Source of the DNA: an uncultured Amylibacter sp.
GTDB lineage: Bacteria > Pseudomonadota > Alphaproteobacteria > Rhodobacterales > Rhodobacteraceae
NCBI GenBank assembly: GCA_938001995.1
Contig: CALLAV010000062.1
Location: 1-7,875 of the forward strand
Direction of reading: 5' to 3'
DNA: 7,875 bases
The notes beneath the pieces are model-generated. The model was not told the origin of the DNA, did not search any database, and was given only the letters and a program-made list of their open reading frames with translations. Within the stretch, counting starts at the first letter, position 1, and every line of letters starts with the position of its first letter. A program made the position numbers and the translations under genes. Shown here in pieces: positions 1 to 7,361 of the stretch.

Positions 1-1244
1 CGGACAGGCAAGTTTTGTAATGCCACATCGTGTACGATCTGGTCGTATCCGCGTTGGAGAAAGCTGGAATAGATTGCGCAGAACGGTTTGAGACCACCTG
101 CGGCCATGCCAGCGGCAAATGTCACGCCGTGCTGTTCTGCGATGCCCACATCGAACATGCGTTTGGGATGGGCCTTTTCAAAGATATCCATACCCGTGCC
201 AGAGGGCATGGCGGCGGTGATGCCGATGATTTTGGAATCCTCATTCGCCATTTTCGTCAGAGCTTCGCCGAAGACTTTGGTATAGCTGGGTGCATTCGGG
301 CGTTTTTTGGCTTGCAGGCCAGAGGCCACGTCGAATTTGGCAACACCGTGGTATTTGTCGGCCGAGGTTTCGGCAGGGGCGTAGCCTTTGCCTTTGACGG
401 TGCAGCAGTGGATCAGCACGGGACCCGTGGCGCGTGTCCGTGCGGATCGCAGCACGGGCAGCAATTGATCCATGTCGTGCCCGTCGATGGGGCCGATATA
501 TTGAAAGCCGAGGTTTTCAAACATGGTGGATTGTTCACCCACAACCCCTGTCACCAATTGGCGCGCGCGCCGTGCGTGATCACGCAGCGGGCCAGGAAGC
601 GCGGCTTCAAACCCTTCTGCCATTTTGTGCAGATCACCCGCGGGCGAGGCATAAAGGCTCGACAGATATTTAGACATTGCGCCAACCGGCGGAGCGATGG
701 ACATCTCATTGTCGTTTAGGATCACAAACATGCGGCGGCCCTCAGAGCCTGCGTTGTTCAATGCCTCATACGCCATGCCCGCGCTGATGGATCCATCGCC
801 AATCACGGCAATTGCGTCGCCAGTGGGTTCGCCCATATCACGCGCAATGGTGAAGCCAAGCGCGGCAGAGATGGACGTTGAACTGTGCGCCGCGCCAAAG
901 GGATCAAATTCGCTCTCGCTGCGTTTGGTGAAACCAGAAATACCGCCTTCTTGACGCAATGTGTTCATGCGATCACGGCGACCAGTGAGAACTTTGTGTG
1001 GGTAACATTGATGGCCCACGTCCCAAATAAGTTTATCGCGGGGCGTGTCGAACACGGCGTGCAAGGCAACTGTAAGCTCGACTACACCAAGCGAAGACCC
1101 CAAATGCCCGCCTGTTTGCGCCACCGCTTCAACCACGTCGCTGCGCAATTCATGCGCCAGAGCGGAAAGGTCGGCATCAGACAGCCCCTTCAGATCGGAA
1201 GGCGCGTTAATGCGGTTCAAAAGCGGAGTTTCTGGGCGGTTCAT
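1..1244 (-). CDS. dxs: 1-deoxy-D-xylulose-5-phosphate synthase, N-terminal 414 residues (runs off left edge)
   Basis: Dxs condenses pyruvate and glyceraldehyde 3-phosphate, using thiamine diphosphate (ThDP), to make DXP, the first step of the MEP isoprenoid pathway in the cytosol. I translated the frame from ATG at 1244 to the window edge and found 414 codons without a stop; the family is about 640 residues, so roughly the last third is missing. Visible landmarks are GGHLGSSLG (residues 45-53, His47), [15 protein letters not shown] (75-89), the ThDP/Mg motif GDGS...NDN (149-179), and DVGIAEQHG (365-373), where Glu370 is the expected catalytic acid of the transketolase-type pyrimidine domain. 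The start is supported by AAGGA shortly upstream. Dxs next to puf is known from Rhodobacter; here it presumably feeds bacteriochlorophyll tail and carotenoid synthesis. It probably receives read-through from puf, as no clear minus-strand terminator lies between, but a separate promoter cannot be excluded. Confidence 0.96.
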   Translation of the reverse strand, partial: MNRPETPLLNRINAPSDLKGLSDADLSALAHELRSDVVEAVAQTGGHLGSSLGVVELTVALHAVFDTPRDKLIWDVGHQCYPHKVLTGRRDRMNTLRQEGGISGFTKRSESEFDPFGAAHSSTSISAALGFTIARDMGEPTGDAIAVIGDGSISAGMAYEALNNAGSEGRRMFVILNDNEMSIAPPVGAMSKYLSSLYASPAGDLHKMAEGFEAALPGPLRDHARRARQLVTGVVGEQSTMFENLGFQYIGPIDGHDMDQLLPVLRSARTRATGPVLIHCCTVKGKGYAPAETSADKYHGVAKFDVASGLQAKKRPNAPSYTKVFGEALTKMANEDSKIIGITAAMPSGTGMDIFEKAHPKRMFDVGIAEQHGVTFAAGMAAGGLKPFCAIYSSFLQRGYDQIVHDVALQNLPV

Positions 1245-1300
1245 TTTTTTGTCCTTGGCTAGGGGAACTGAAATTTCGTGTCCCTTCGGGGGTCCTTGTG

Positions 1301-1360
1301 TTGGCTCGGGAACAGGAGATAGTTTTCTTTCGATCGCTATCCCCTGTCTCCCGTAGCCAA
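1301..1360 (-). other. Long imperfect hairpin in the pufX-dxs gap
   Basis: A 60-nt inverted repeat. The arms pair as TTGGCT/AGCCAA, CGGG/CCCG, ACAGG/CCTGT and GATAG/CTATC, giving 20 base pairs interrupted by three small mismatches or bulges, with a 14-nt loop (1323-1336). On the transcribed strand it is not followed by a U tract, so it does not look like an intrinsic terminator. A role in protecting the 3' end of puf mRNA or in shaping the dxs leader is an inference. Confidence 0.65.
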
Positions 1361-1367
1361 CAGGACT

Positions 1368-1389
1368 GTCAGGAATTTGGGTTCCTGAC
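1368..1389 (+). other. Perfect 8-bp hairpin with T5 on the plus strand, pufX-dxs gap
   Basis: GTCAGGAA / TTCCTGAC with a 6-nt loop (1376-1381). On the plus strand it is followed by G and then TTTTT (1391-1395), which resembles an intrinsic terminator for plus-strand transcription. On the puf/dxs strand the A5 run lies before the hairpin and no U tract follows, so it should not stop puf transcription. There is no plus-strand gene here that would need a terminator; it may instead block antisense transcription or act as an mRNA stabiliser. Confidence 0.5.
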
Positions 1390-1396
1390 GTTTTTC

Positions 1397-1418
1397 GGAG
1401 CCAAAGGGACAAGGCTCC
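1397..1418 (-). other. Hairpin, 6 bp plus wobble, pufX-dxs gap
   Basis: GGAGCC / GGCTCC with a 10-nt loop (1403-1412), extendable by a U-G wobble and one U-A pair. It is one of four consecutive inverted repeats between pufX and dxs. Eight bases of the loop region (1404-1411) are complementary to 1279-1286 near the dxs start, which may be chance. Confidence 0.45.
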
Positions 1419-1430
1419 AAAATACTGAGC

Positions 1431-1448
1431 TTGGCGGCGCACCGCCAA
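1431..1448 (-). other. Hairpin just after pufX
   Basis: TTGGCGG / CCGCCAA, a perfect 7-bp GC-rich stem with a 4-nt loop (1438-1441), beginning 12 nt after the pufX stop. On the transcribed strand GCTCAGTATTTT follows; the short T run is 8 nt away and weak. It could be an inefficient terminator or a 3'-end protecting structure of puf mRNA; strong hairpins at the puf 3' end are known in Rhodobacter. Confidence 0.5.
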
Positions 1449-1459
1449 ACCCAATTCGG

Positions 1460-1699
1460 TTAGGCGTAGTCCGTATCCTCGATCACGAGGTTGTAGGAAA
1501 ACGGTGTTGGGTCCTCGGTGTCGCGACTTTCTTCGGGAAGAAGAAGGCCGACACCATACAAGGCCCAGATGCCGAAGACGACGACGATGCAGCAGATGGC
1601 GGCATAACCCGCACCCTTAAGCATCAGCATCAAAACTTCACCACTTAGGCGGAGGTTCCGATCGTCACCAGTACGGAGATAGTCGTTGTTGTCAGTCAT
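1460..1699 (-). CDS. pufX: Intrinsic membrane protein PufX of the RC-LH1 core
   Basis: 79 residues; PufX of Rhodobacter sphaeroides is 82. PufX sits in the LH1 ring beside the reaction centre and keeps a passage open for ubiquinone/ubiquinol exchange. The signature stretch is visible: NLRL (15-18), a MLKGAGYA segment (26-33), one membrane helix (about 22-53) and LLPEES at its exit (52-58). Position after pufM agrees. ATG at 1699 follows pufM by 11 nt, and the pufM stop is part of the SD (TAAGGAGC). Oddities: two adjacent Cys in the helix (36-37), Ile35 where R. sphaeroides has the second Gly of its GxxxG motif, and an acidic C-terminus (ending EDTDYA) unlike the R. sphaeroides tail. It is not pufC: there are no CXXCH haem motifs and it is far too short. 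The family call rests on short motifs and context. Confidence 0.88.
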   Translation of the reverse strand: MTDNNDYLRTGDDRNLRLSGEVLMLMLKGAGYAAICCIVVVFGIWALYGVGLLLPEESRDTEDPTPFSYNLVIEDTDYA

Positions 1700-1710
1700 A
1701 GTCTTGCTCC

Positions 1711-2640
1711 TTACTCGTCCAGCGGCGCGTAGCCGTGTTCTTGTGCCCAGACGAACCAGTTATCGACAACTGTGCCAGTGAGCAGGATACCGATGCCGCC
1801 AGTCAGCGTCGTCAGTACCGCGAACCACCAAGCCCAGCGGTGAATGCCTTCCATTGTGGCGTTAAAGCCCATGGTCCAGCGCCAAAAGAGGGCTGCACGC
1901 TCGGACGCTGTGCCGCGATCAACAATCTGTTCGATTTCACGTTCGCCGCCGTAGCGGGACACGGCCAGAATGGTCGCGCCGTGCATCGCAAACAGCAGGG
2001 CAGAACCATAAAGGAATGCAATGCTAAGCGCATGGAACGGGTTATAGAACAGGTTGCCGTAGGTCAGAGAAAACAGGTTTGTCCAATCCAAGTGCGGGAA
2101 GATGCCGTAAGGCACTGCCTCGCTCCATGATCCCATAAGGATCGGGCGGAACAAGCCAAGCACGAGGAACAACCAGATGGCAGAGGCAAAAGCCCATGAA
2201 ACGTGTTTGCCCATACCGAGCTCTTCTGCGCGCAGATAGGTGCGGATCCACCAGCTGATCACAGAGATCAGAAGGAAGAAGGATGCGATGATCCACCAAC
2301 CGCCCTCATCCAGTGGCGCCATTCCCAGACCGTATTCGTCACTAGGTGGCTCCAAAGCCAACCAGAACAAATCCCGGAAGAAGAGTGCAGGGGAGTAATC
2401 CACTTGTGCCCAAAAGGACATGCCAACGATAAAGAACCAAGCAAAGCCTGTGGCCATCGACACCAACCCAAATGGGCCTAGGTAGATTGGACCCAACTGG
2501 GCGTTACCAAACCAGCCAGCGAGACTAGAGAATGACGCACCATTTGTGCGGCCTTCATCGAGCGTGCCGTTTGGATCAACACCCATTTCAGCCGGGCCTT
2601 GGACCTGCACTTGCGAAAAGATATTTTGATATTCAGCCAT
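1711..2640 (-). CDS. pufM: Photosynthetic reaction centre M subunit
   Basis: 309 residues, full length for the family. PufM is a five-helix membrane protein that with PufL binds the special-pair bacteriochlorophylls, accessory pigments, bacteriopheophytins, QA and the non-haem iron. Expected residues are all present (numbering includes Met1): His183 (accessory BChl, FPHLDW), His203 (special pair, NPFHAL), His220, Glu235 and His267 (iron ligands), Tyr211 near the primary donor, and Trp253 at the QA site. These are the R. sphaeroides positions plus one for the initiator Met. The start at 2640 is backed by a strong SD overlapping the pufL stop (TAAGGAGGG). Lies 13 nt after pufL and 11 nt before pufX, in one operon. 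Nothing is broken or missing. Confidence 0.99.
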   Translation of the reverse strand: MAEYQNIFSQVQVQGPAEMGVDPNGTLDEGRTNGASFSSLAGWFGNAQLGPIYLGPFGLVSMATGFAWFFIVGMSFWAQVDYSPALFFRDLFWLALEPPSDEYGLGMAPLDEGGWWIIASFFLLISVISWWIRTYLRAEELGMGKHVSWAFASAIWLFLVLGLFRPILMGSWSEAVPYGIFPHLDWTNLFSLTYGNLFYNPFHALSIAFLYGSALLFAMHGATILAVSRYGGEREIEQIVDRGTASERAALFWRWTMGFNATMEGIHRWAWWFAVLTTLTGGIGILLTGTVVDNWFVWAQEHGYAPLDE

Positions 2641-2647
2641 TTTTCAT

Positions 2648-2656
2648 CCCTCCTTA
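2648..2656 (-). promoter_or_regulatory. pufM ribosome binding site overlapping the pufL stop
   Basis: The sequence TAAGGAGGG contains the pufL stop codon and a near-perfect SD, 7 nt before the pufM ATG. This arrangement suits coupled, near-equimolar synthesis of L and M. Confidence 0.8.
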
Positions 2657-3499
2657 CAGGTCAGCCCACCAGGGCAGTTCGGCGTACCAATCCCACCAGC
2701 TGGACCATGTGTCGAACCAGATAGTGCCAGAGATAACGATACAGATTGCGGACCAGACTACTGCGTTCAAAGCGAGGAATAGACCCAAGCGGTGAATGCC
2801 AAGTGGGCCGATTGAATAGCCGATCAGATCGCGGAAATATGTGTCTTCGTGATCTGGTGTGGCGATTTCGCGGTTGGAACCATCTGGGTTTTTGCCAGTG
2901 TTCACAGCGGACAAAACCAGAGATCCATGCAACGCTAGCGCCAAACACGTTGTAAAGAAGAACGTGATCGCAACCATGTGTGCAGGGTTATAATGGAAGT
3001 TGCCGTAGGCGTAGCCCACGTTGTTTACCCAATCGAGGTGGCTAAAGATGCCATATGGGAAACCGTGACCCCAAGCGCCCAGAAGGACAGGACGAATGAT
3101 AACCAGTGTCACATAAGCCAAGATCGCGATGCTAAAGGCGAAGGGCACGTGATAGCCCATACCCAATTTGCGGCAAATCTCCACTTCGCGCATCATCCAA
3201 CTGAGGAAAGCCATCGTGGCGCAGAACGTAACGATCTGCCAAATGCCGCCTTCGGCCAGTGGTGCAATGCCAAGGCCAACCTCTAGCGAGGGAGGATCAA
3301 TTGAAATGAGCCATGGGTTCCACGTGTTGCCCAAAGCAGCACCGTAAAAGATCATGATTGTTCCAAGAGCAGCAAAAAAGAATGTCGTTACGCCGAAGAA
3401 CCCGACATAGAAGGGACCGACCCAAAAATCGAACAGATCGCCGCCAACCAAGGTTCCGCCTCGGACCCTATATTTTCTTTCGAAGGTGAGCTGTGCCAT
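2654..3499 (-). CDS. pufL: Photosynthetic reaction centre L subunit
   Basis: 281 residues; five membrane helices. PufL binds the active-branch pigments of the reaction centre and forms the QB pocket. Ligands are in place (Met1 counted): His154 (accessory BChl, FSHLDW), His174 (special pair, NPAHMV), His191 and His236 (iron), Glu218 and Ser229 (proton path to QB), Tyr163 between special pair and cytochrome, and Glu105 near the active-branch bacteriopheophytin. ATG at 3499 was chosen because AAGGAGG lies 6 nt upstream and [11 protein letters not shown] is the usual N-terminus; the frame stays open 16 codons upstream, through the SD into the leader. Compared with my memory of R. sphaeroides PufL, the loop between helices D and E is about 5 residues longer (around residues 199-214), and the C-terminus stops right after PWWADL, about 6 residues shorter. 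Confidence 0.99.
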   Translation of the reverse strand: MAQLTFERKYRVRGGTLVGGDLFDFWVGPFYVGFFGVTTFFFAALGTIMIFYGAALGNTWNPWLISIDPPSLEVGLGIAPLAEGGIWQIVTFCATMAFLSWMMREVEICRKLGMGYHVPFAFSIAILAYVTLVIIRPVLLGAWGHGFPYGIFSHLDWVNNVGYAYGNFHYNPAHMVAITFFFTTCLALALHGSLVLSAVNTGKNPDGSNREIATPDHEDTYFRDLIGYSIGPLGIHRLGLFLALNAVVWSAICIVISGTIWFDTWSSWWDWYAELPWWADL

Positions 3500-3505
3500 C
3501 TTCTT

Positions 3506-3512
3506 CCTCCTT
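3506..3512 (-). promoter_or_regulatory. pufL ribosome binding site
   Basis: AAGGAGG 6 nt before the ATG at 3499. It fixes the pufL start against the longer open frame that begins at 3547. Confidence 0.85.
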
Positions 3513-3564
3513 GGTATGGTGCCTGCGGTCAGGCTGTGGCCATACAATAGTTGTTGATAAGTTT

Positions 3565-3591
3565 GCTGCGGGCGGACGGGCCGCCCGTAGC
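3565..3591 (-). promoter_or_regulatory. Strong intercistronic hairpin between pufA and pufL
   Basis: The arms GCTGCGGGCGG (3565-3575) and CCGCCCGTAGC (3581-3591) form an 11-bp stem with one G-U/T wobble and a 5-nt loop, the strongest hairpin in the window. In Rhodobacter a hairpin at this place protects the pufBA mRNA 3' end from exonucleases and so gives an excess of LH1 over reaction-centre message. The same role here is inferred from position and shape. The T-rich flank lies on the plus strand; on the transcribed strand AAACTTATC follows, so it should not act as a full terminator. Confidence 0.8.
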
Positions 3592-3609
3592 TTTATTTTT
3601 TGTTCGAGC

Positions 3610-3777
3610 TTATTCGCTTGCTTCAGCCGCGCCAAAGGCACGGTCGAACCAGTTCGTCTCTGGGTTGCTCAGCAGAACGAGGTGAATCATTGCTGCAAGC
3701 AGGAAGAGGAAAACGCCCTGTGCCACGAAAACGCGACGCGGGTCGAAGATAAGCCAGATCTTGTAGAACTGTGCCAT
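3610..3777 (-). CDS. pufA: Light-harvesting 1 alpha polypeptide
   Basis: 55 residues, single membrane helix, typical of LH1-alpha. It pairs with PufB to form the ring around the reaction centre, each alpha-beta unit binding bacteriochlorophyll a and carotenoid. The N-terminal [20 protein letters not shown] is the canonical cytoplasmic segment. His32 (AAMIHLVLL) is the expected Mg ligand, and Trp43 (TNW) matches the Trp that hydrogen-bonds the BChl acetyl group in R. sphaeroides. The tail [12 protein letters not shown] is short. The start at 3777 has GGAGGAAA upstream; pufB ends 16 nt before. Too short for routine ORF cut-offs. Confidence 0.97.
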   Translation of the reverse strand: MAQFYKIWLIFDPRRVFVAQGVFLFLLAAMIHLVLLSNPETNWFDRAFGAAEASE

Positions 3778-3793
3778 TCTCTATTTCCTCCAG

Positions 3794-3949
3794 TTACCAG
3801 GCGAACCAAGGCAGTTTGATGTACGTCAGTACATGCGCCACAACCGCGATCGTAGTGAAGATCGCGAAGCCGCTCATGTAGACGGAATGCAATTCCTGCG
3901 CTTGCTCGTCTGAAAGACCTGTGAAAGACAGGTCATTGTTATCAGCCAT
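3794..3949 (-). CDS. pufB: Light-harvesting 1 beta polypeptide
   Basis: 51 residues. The N-terminal half has [21 protein letters not shown] (residues 7-27), the LH1-beta hallmark, then a membrane helix (about 24-46). His39 (VVAHVLTY) is the expected bacteriochlorophyll Mg ligand; His21 is the conserved second His of this family. The C-terminus reads YIKLPWFAW. The position equivalent to R. sphaeroides beta-Trp44 (counted without Met), which hydrogen-bonds the BChl acetyl, is Lys45 here, while the next conserved Trp (PWF, Trp48) is kept and two residues (AW) are added. ATG at 3949 follows an AGGAG placed 7 nt upstream. First of the two LH1 genes, 156 nt after pufQ. Confidence 0.97.
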   Translation of the reverse strand: MADNNDLSFTGLSDEQAQELHSVYMSGFAIFTTIAVVAHVLTYIKLPWFAW

Positions 3950-4105
3950 GTTTTTTCTCCTGAAAAAAGTGTACTGACGCCGCGCCCCCCGCGGCCGGGT
4001 TATGACAAGGGCTCATCCCTCGCCGTAATCCACCAATCCCGGGGGGGGAGTGGCGAACCTCGTGTGACACGCGGCTTGCGCTGCGCATCGAATTCGTATG
4101 TGCGA
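3950..4105. other. pufQ-pufB intergenic leader with G/C tracts
   Basis: 156 nt without a gene. The plus strand has G8 at 4041-4048 and C6 at 3985-3990, so the transcript carries C8 followed about 50 nt later by G6, able to pair. A small stem CCGCG/CGCGG (3980-3984 with 3990-3994) overlaps the G6 tract. A T6 run (3963-3968, minus strand) stands just before the pufB SD. In Rhodobacter this interval is where puf mRNA is processed to give stable pufBA messages; a similar role is inferred. I see no convincing promoter and no TGT-N12-ACA site (the PpsR/CrtJ consensus). Confidence 0.5.
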
Positions 4106-4342
4106 TCAGAGTTTGAAAATCTGAGCCGCGACCGTGCGAGCTTCGCACCAAGTTGCCTTGAGTGGGCCTTTTGCGGGCAGTGGTTTGCCCCGCAGTGCCG
4201 TCAGTGCGTAAGCAATGCTGTTCATGGGCAGCGCAAACAGAAAGATCAGTGCGAAATACGTGTAGTATTCGCCCTTTCTCACTCCGACGCCTGGCCGCGT
4301 GCGCGGCTCCCGAACCTCTGTGCTGTTTGACAGATCGGTCAT
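4106..4342 (-). CDS. pufQ: PufQ, bacteriochlorophyll synthesis / core complex assembly protein
   Basis: 78 residues. PufQ is a small membrane protein first in the puf operon; in Rhodobacter it is needed for normal bacteriochlorophyll formation and is thought to shuttle or present tetrapyrrole intermediates. Visible here: a polar, basic N-terminus (1-25), a membrane segment from about 27 to 49 ([15 protein letters not shown]...), then a GPL..TW.EA.....IF pattern to the end (59-77), which fits the PufQ family as I remember it. ATG at 4342 overlaps the bchZ stop as ATGA, with AAGGGAG 7 nt upstream inside bchZ. This is the position pufQ takes in bchXYZ-puf superoperons. The call rests largely on context plus these short motifs. 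In Rhodobacter the puf promoter lies inside or near bchZ; I could not pick it out here. Confidence 0.87.
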   Translation of the reverse strand: MTDLSNSTEVREPRTRPGVGVRKGEYYTYFALIFLFALPMNSIAYALTALRGKPLPAKGPLKATWCEARTVAAQIFKL

Positions 4343-5799
4343 TTCGTCTCTCCCTTCGAAGGTTGCAATTCTTCCACGGTTTCAAGAACCACACGTTCGG
4401 ACCCATTTTCGAGCGCGCGCTTTTCAGCAGCATCACGCAGGGTCTTGGCGGCGGAAATCCGTGTCAGAACCGGATGGCTGGATACAATTTCATCCAGCTT
4501 AGCCTGTGCATCCGCATCCCAAGGGAAATCGCGGCGCAAAGGTGTTGGTGTTGCAGGTGCTGCATCCATTTCCGTGCCAAGCGGCAGGATGTGGAACAGC
4601 GCATCGAAAAGCCCGTTACAGACTTCTTGCAATAAATACGTGGCCCCCGCGTACCCCATAAAGGGTGTGCCCGTGGCACGGCGGATGGCAGCACCCGGGA
4701 AGCTGGCAGGGATAAAGGCTGGCGCAGGGCCAAACCCACCCTTCATTTCCGCGAGGTACATTTTTTCGTTGATAGAGCCGAGCACGATGAGCGGTTTCTT
4801 TTCGTTCATCATGGCGCGAACTTCGTCGTTGTCGGTTTTCTTACCCCGTGTCCGTGCCACCGCAAATGCGCACGGCAGGCCAAGGTCGTTTTCCAAAAAG
4901 TTCCGAATGCCACGTGCATAAGTTTCATTTGCCACGATGGCGAAGGATGCTGTGGCAAAGAAGTCTTGCGTAACCGAGCGCCACAGATCCCAAACGGGCT
5001 TAATGGTGCTGTGTTTTTCCTGTTGGATGAACGGTTCTGGATCAAGATCCAGCATTTCACCCAAGGTGCGCAGGAATTTTGTGGTGCTGTCGATGCCAAC
5101 GGGGGCTTGCAGATATGGTTTGCCCAGAACTTCGCACAGGCCACGACCAAATTCGCGGTACATGCAGATGTTCACATCCGCATTCACCAGATTGCGCATT
5201 TCGCCAACATGGGCGCCGAGTGGCATGACCATGTTCACTTCTGCGCCGATGCCTTCGACCAAGCGACGAATTTCGGCCAGATCGGATGGCATGTTAAACG
5301 TGCCATACATTGGTCCAAGGATATTCACGCGGGGTGCGTCGCCTTCTGCGCGTTCTTTTTCGCGGGGCATTCGGCCTTTGGTCATGCCAAATTCGGTAAA
5401 GATCCAGGTCATGGCGCGATCCGCAGATTCCCACTGATCTTCGTCAATAGTGCGCGGCAAGAAACGTTGAATGTTCGTGCCTTGCGGTGTGACACCGCCA
5501 CCGATCATCTCGGCAATGGAGCCCGTCACAACAACGGCTGGAAGGGCTGGATCAAGCGTGCTCCAAGCACGTTTCATCGCCTCTTCTGTACCAGAACCCA
5601 TCTCATCTTCGGATAGGCCAGTCACCACAATCGGTAATTCGTGCGGAGGCAAGCCATCGGTGTAGTGCAGAACAGATGTCACGGGCAGGTTTTCGCAGCC
5701 CACTGGACCGTCGATCACGCATTGCAGGCCTTTGACGGCGCAGAATGCGTATACCGCGCCCCAATATCCCCCAGCTCTGTCGTGGTCTTGCACTAACAT
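4339..5799 (-). CDS. bchZ: Chlorophyllide a reductase subunit Z
   Basis: 486 residues. BchZ pairs with BchY to form the catalytic (NifDK-like) part of chlorophyllide a oxidoreductase, which reduces the C7-C8 bond of ring B. The N-terminus [19 protein letters not shown] is the family's start. Cys35 (GPVGCENLP) matches the BchZ ligand of the bridging [4Fe-4S] cluster reported for the Roseobacter denitrificans enzyme (Cys35). Later conserved stretches include [15 protein letters not shown] (about 206-220), [14 protein letters not shown] and, near residues 390-425, [17 protein letters not shown] with [12 protein letters not shown] chose ATG at 5799 instead of the longer frame reaching 5898, because it gives the canonical N-terminus and shares one base with the bchY stop (TGATG); the extension only reads bchY sequence out of frame. 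No clear SD, so translation probably depends on coupling to bchY. Ends in an ATGA overlap with pufQ. Confidence 0.98.
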   Translation of the reverse strand: MLVQDHDRAGGYWGAVYAFCAVKGLQCVIDGPVGCENLPVTSVLHYTDGLPPHELPIVVTGLSEDEMGSGTEEAMKRAWSTLDPALPAVVVTGSIAEMIGGGVTPQGTNIQRFLPRTIDEDQWESADRAMTWIFTEFGMTKGRMPREKERAEGDAPRVNILGPMYGTFNMPSDLAEIRRLVEGIGAEVNMVMPLGAHVGEMRNLVNADVNICMYREFGRGLCEVLGKPYLQAPVGIDSTTKFLRTLGEMLDLDPEPFIQQEKHSTIKPVWDLWRSVTQDFFATASFAIVANETYARGIRNFLENDLGLPCAFAVARTRGKKTDNDEVRAMMNEKKPLIVLGSINEKMYLAEMKGGFGPAPAFIPASFPGAAIRRATGTPFMGYAGATYLLQEVCNGLFDALFHILPLGTEMDAAPATPTPLRRDFPWDADAQAKLDEIVSSHPVLTRISAAKTLRDAAEKRALENGSERVVLETVEELQPSKGETK

Positions 5800-7361
5800 C
5801 AGATCATCTGCGCCGCTTTCGCAGCCCTTGCTTGTTTTTCGAGTTTCTTCTGGTTCGCCGCGCGGAAGTTTGGCTGAAGGTTCGGAGCCCCCTCCCAAAC
5901 GCCAGCGGCATCGCCAGTGCCTACGCCTTCAAAGAATTCGCGCATGGTATCCATCCGCTCTTTGTTGCCCATCGCAGCGTTGATCACTTCGGCGAGCGAG
6001 CCTGCACCCGCTGGACCCATCAAAGGACGTGCGGAAATCAGGTTGGTGAAATACAAAGACGGGATGCCCAGTTCTTTGCCTTTTTGCACAACGGGTGTCG
6101 TGCCGATGGCAAGGTCTGGTTTGATGGCTTCCATAGCTGCGCAGTCATCTTCCAAAGATGCGCGGAATTTGACTTTGACGCCTTTGGCTTCAAGCCATGC
6201 GGCATCATCTGCTGACCACGGTGATTTCGCACAAGCCGTGCCGACATAAGGAACGTCAGCGCCACTTTCGATCAACAGGCGTGCAACGAGGAGTTCTGAA
6301 CCTTCATAGCCTGACAGTGTAATAGTACCGTTGATCGGTGCGCCTTTGAGGGCGGTATCAATGGCTGGCAGGAATGCGTTTTGTGCGGCGGCGATCATGT
6401 CTTTGTTGACGTTGAACGCATCGCCGATGTTCGCAAGCCATGACATTGTGCCATCGCGACCCACGGGTGCGGAGCCAACAATCGGGCGACCTGCCGCTTG
6501 GAATTCGCGCACGGATGCAGTGTAGAACGGGTGGATTGCAGCTGCGACGCCACAATCGAGTGCGGCGTAAAGTTCGCGCCATTCGCGGCACGGAACCACG
6601 GGACCAGCAGCCAAACCCATCGGAGCCAGCATTGCGCCGATCATCATAGGGTCAGCAGGGAACATTTCACCAAGCAGGCTGACCGTTGGGCGATCGGATT
6701 TACCGCCTTCGGGCATTTGTACGGGGCCAGAAAGCGCCTCTTCGCGGGCGTATTTCAGCATAGCGCCTGCAAGCACGTCTTTTGCTTCGGCGTGGGTTGG
6801 AATGCCGAAACCCGGAACATCGATGCCAATGACACGCACGCCGTTGATTTGTTCAGGCAACAAACGCAGCGGAACGCCAGATGCTGTTGGAACACACAGG
6901 TTTGTCACAACAATCGCGTCGAGCTTTTCGGGGTCTGCGGATGCATGAACAGCATCGCGAATGTCTTCGTAGAGTTTACCAGTGACCAGAGATTCAGAAT
7001 TAAACGGAACATAGCCAACTGAGCGACGTGCGCCGTAAAAGTGGGACACAAACGTCAGGCCGTAAACGCAGCAAGCAGAGCCAGACAAGATCGTCGCCGT
7101 GCGTTTCATGCGCAAACCAACACGCAAGCTACCGAAGGCAGGGCACATGGATTGTGGTTGGTCGTGTGGACCTTGCGGATAGTCTTTGGCGTATTGATCG
7201 AGAATTTCAGAGTTGCCCGCATTGCGCGCAGCCTCTGCCATTGTTGATCCGGAATGGCAGCCCAAACCGTCCGTCGGCATGGGCGTATCGCGGCCTTCAA
7301 CCTCGGTTCCTGTTTGAACCTCTACCGCGTCTGCGGTGTCATATACGACTTCATCAGACAT
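5799..7361 (-). CDS. bchY: Chlorophyllide a reductase subunit Y
   Basis: 520 residues, full length. BchY is the NifD/BchN-like subunit of chlorophyllide a oxidoreductase; it holds most ligands of the [4Fe-4S] cluster that takes electrons from BchX. Cys73 ([10 protein letters not shown]), Cys98 (SGSACC) and Cys156 (NLCVPTA) are spaced 25 and 58 apart, exactly like the ligands Cys62/87/145 described for R. denitrificans BchY, offset by 11 because of a longer N-terminus. Other landmarks are [11 protein letters not shown] (about 230-240), a [18 protein letters not shown] stretch, and a C-terminal Lys/Ala-rich helix. The frame is open to 7469, but the extra 36 codons lie inside bchX; ATG at 7361 has GGAGG at 7374-7378 and gives the MSDEVVYD start. 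It overlaps the bchX stop by 8 nt and the bchZ start by one base, pointing to coupled synthesis. Confidence 0.98.
   Translation of the reverse strand: MSDEVVYDTADAVEVQTGTEVEGRDTPMPTDGLGCHSGSTMAEAARNAGNSEILDQYAKDYPQGPHDQPQSMCPAFGSLRVGLRMKRTATILSGSACCVYGLTFVSHFYGARRSVGYVPFNSESLVTGKLYEDIRDAVHASADPEKLDAIVVTNLCVPTASGVPLRLLPEQINGVRVIGIDVPGFGIPTHAEAKDVLAGAMLKYAREEALSGPVQMPEGGKSDRPTVSLLGEMFPADPMMIGAMLAPMGLAAGPVVPCREWRELYAALDCGVAAAIHPFYTASVREFQAAGRPIVGSAPVGRDGTMSWLANIGDAFNVNKDMIAAAQNAFLPAIDTALKGAPINGTITLSGYEGSELLVARLLIESGADVPYVGTACAKSPWSADDAAWLEAKGVKVKFRASLEDDCAAMEAIKPDLAIGTTPVVQKGKELGIPSLYFTNLISARPLMGPAGAGSLAEVINAAMGNKERMDTMREFFEGVGTGDAAGVWEGAPNLQPNFRAANQKKLEKQARAAKAAQMI

Noticed and set aside
4353..4362. 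Palindrome CCTTCGAAGG at the pufQ SD
   Set aside because: Ten bases only, within bchZ coding sequence; as RNA it makes just a 3-bp stem, too weak to support SD masking.
3942..4436. Minus-strand open frame of 164 codons across the pufQ region
   Set aside because: It overlaps pufQ, the end of bchZ and the pufB start in another frame; its Arg/His/Ser-rich translation looks like out-of-frame reading.
4966..5616. Long plus-strand open frame (216 codons) opposite bchZ
   Set aside because: It is a mirror of the bchZ codon pattern with no family likeness and no SD. The same holds for plus-strand frames at 30-719, 5745-6215 and 6498-7022.
5800..5898. N-terminal extension of bchZ by 33 codons
   Set aside because: It only reads the end of bchY in another frame; the canonical BchZ N-terminus begins at 5799.
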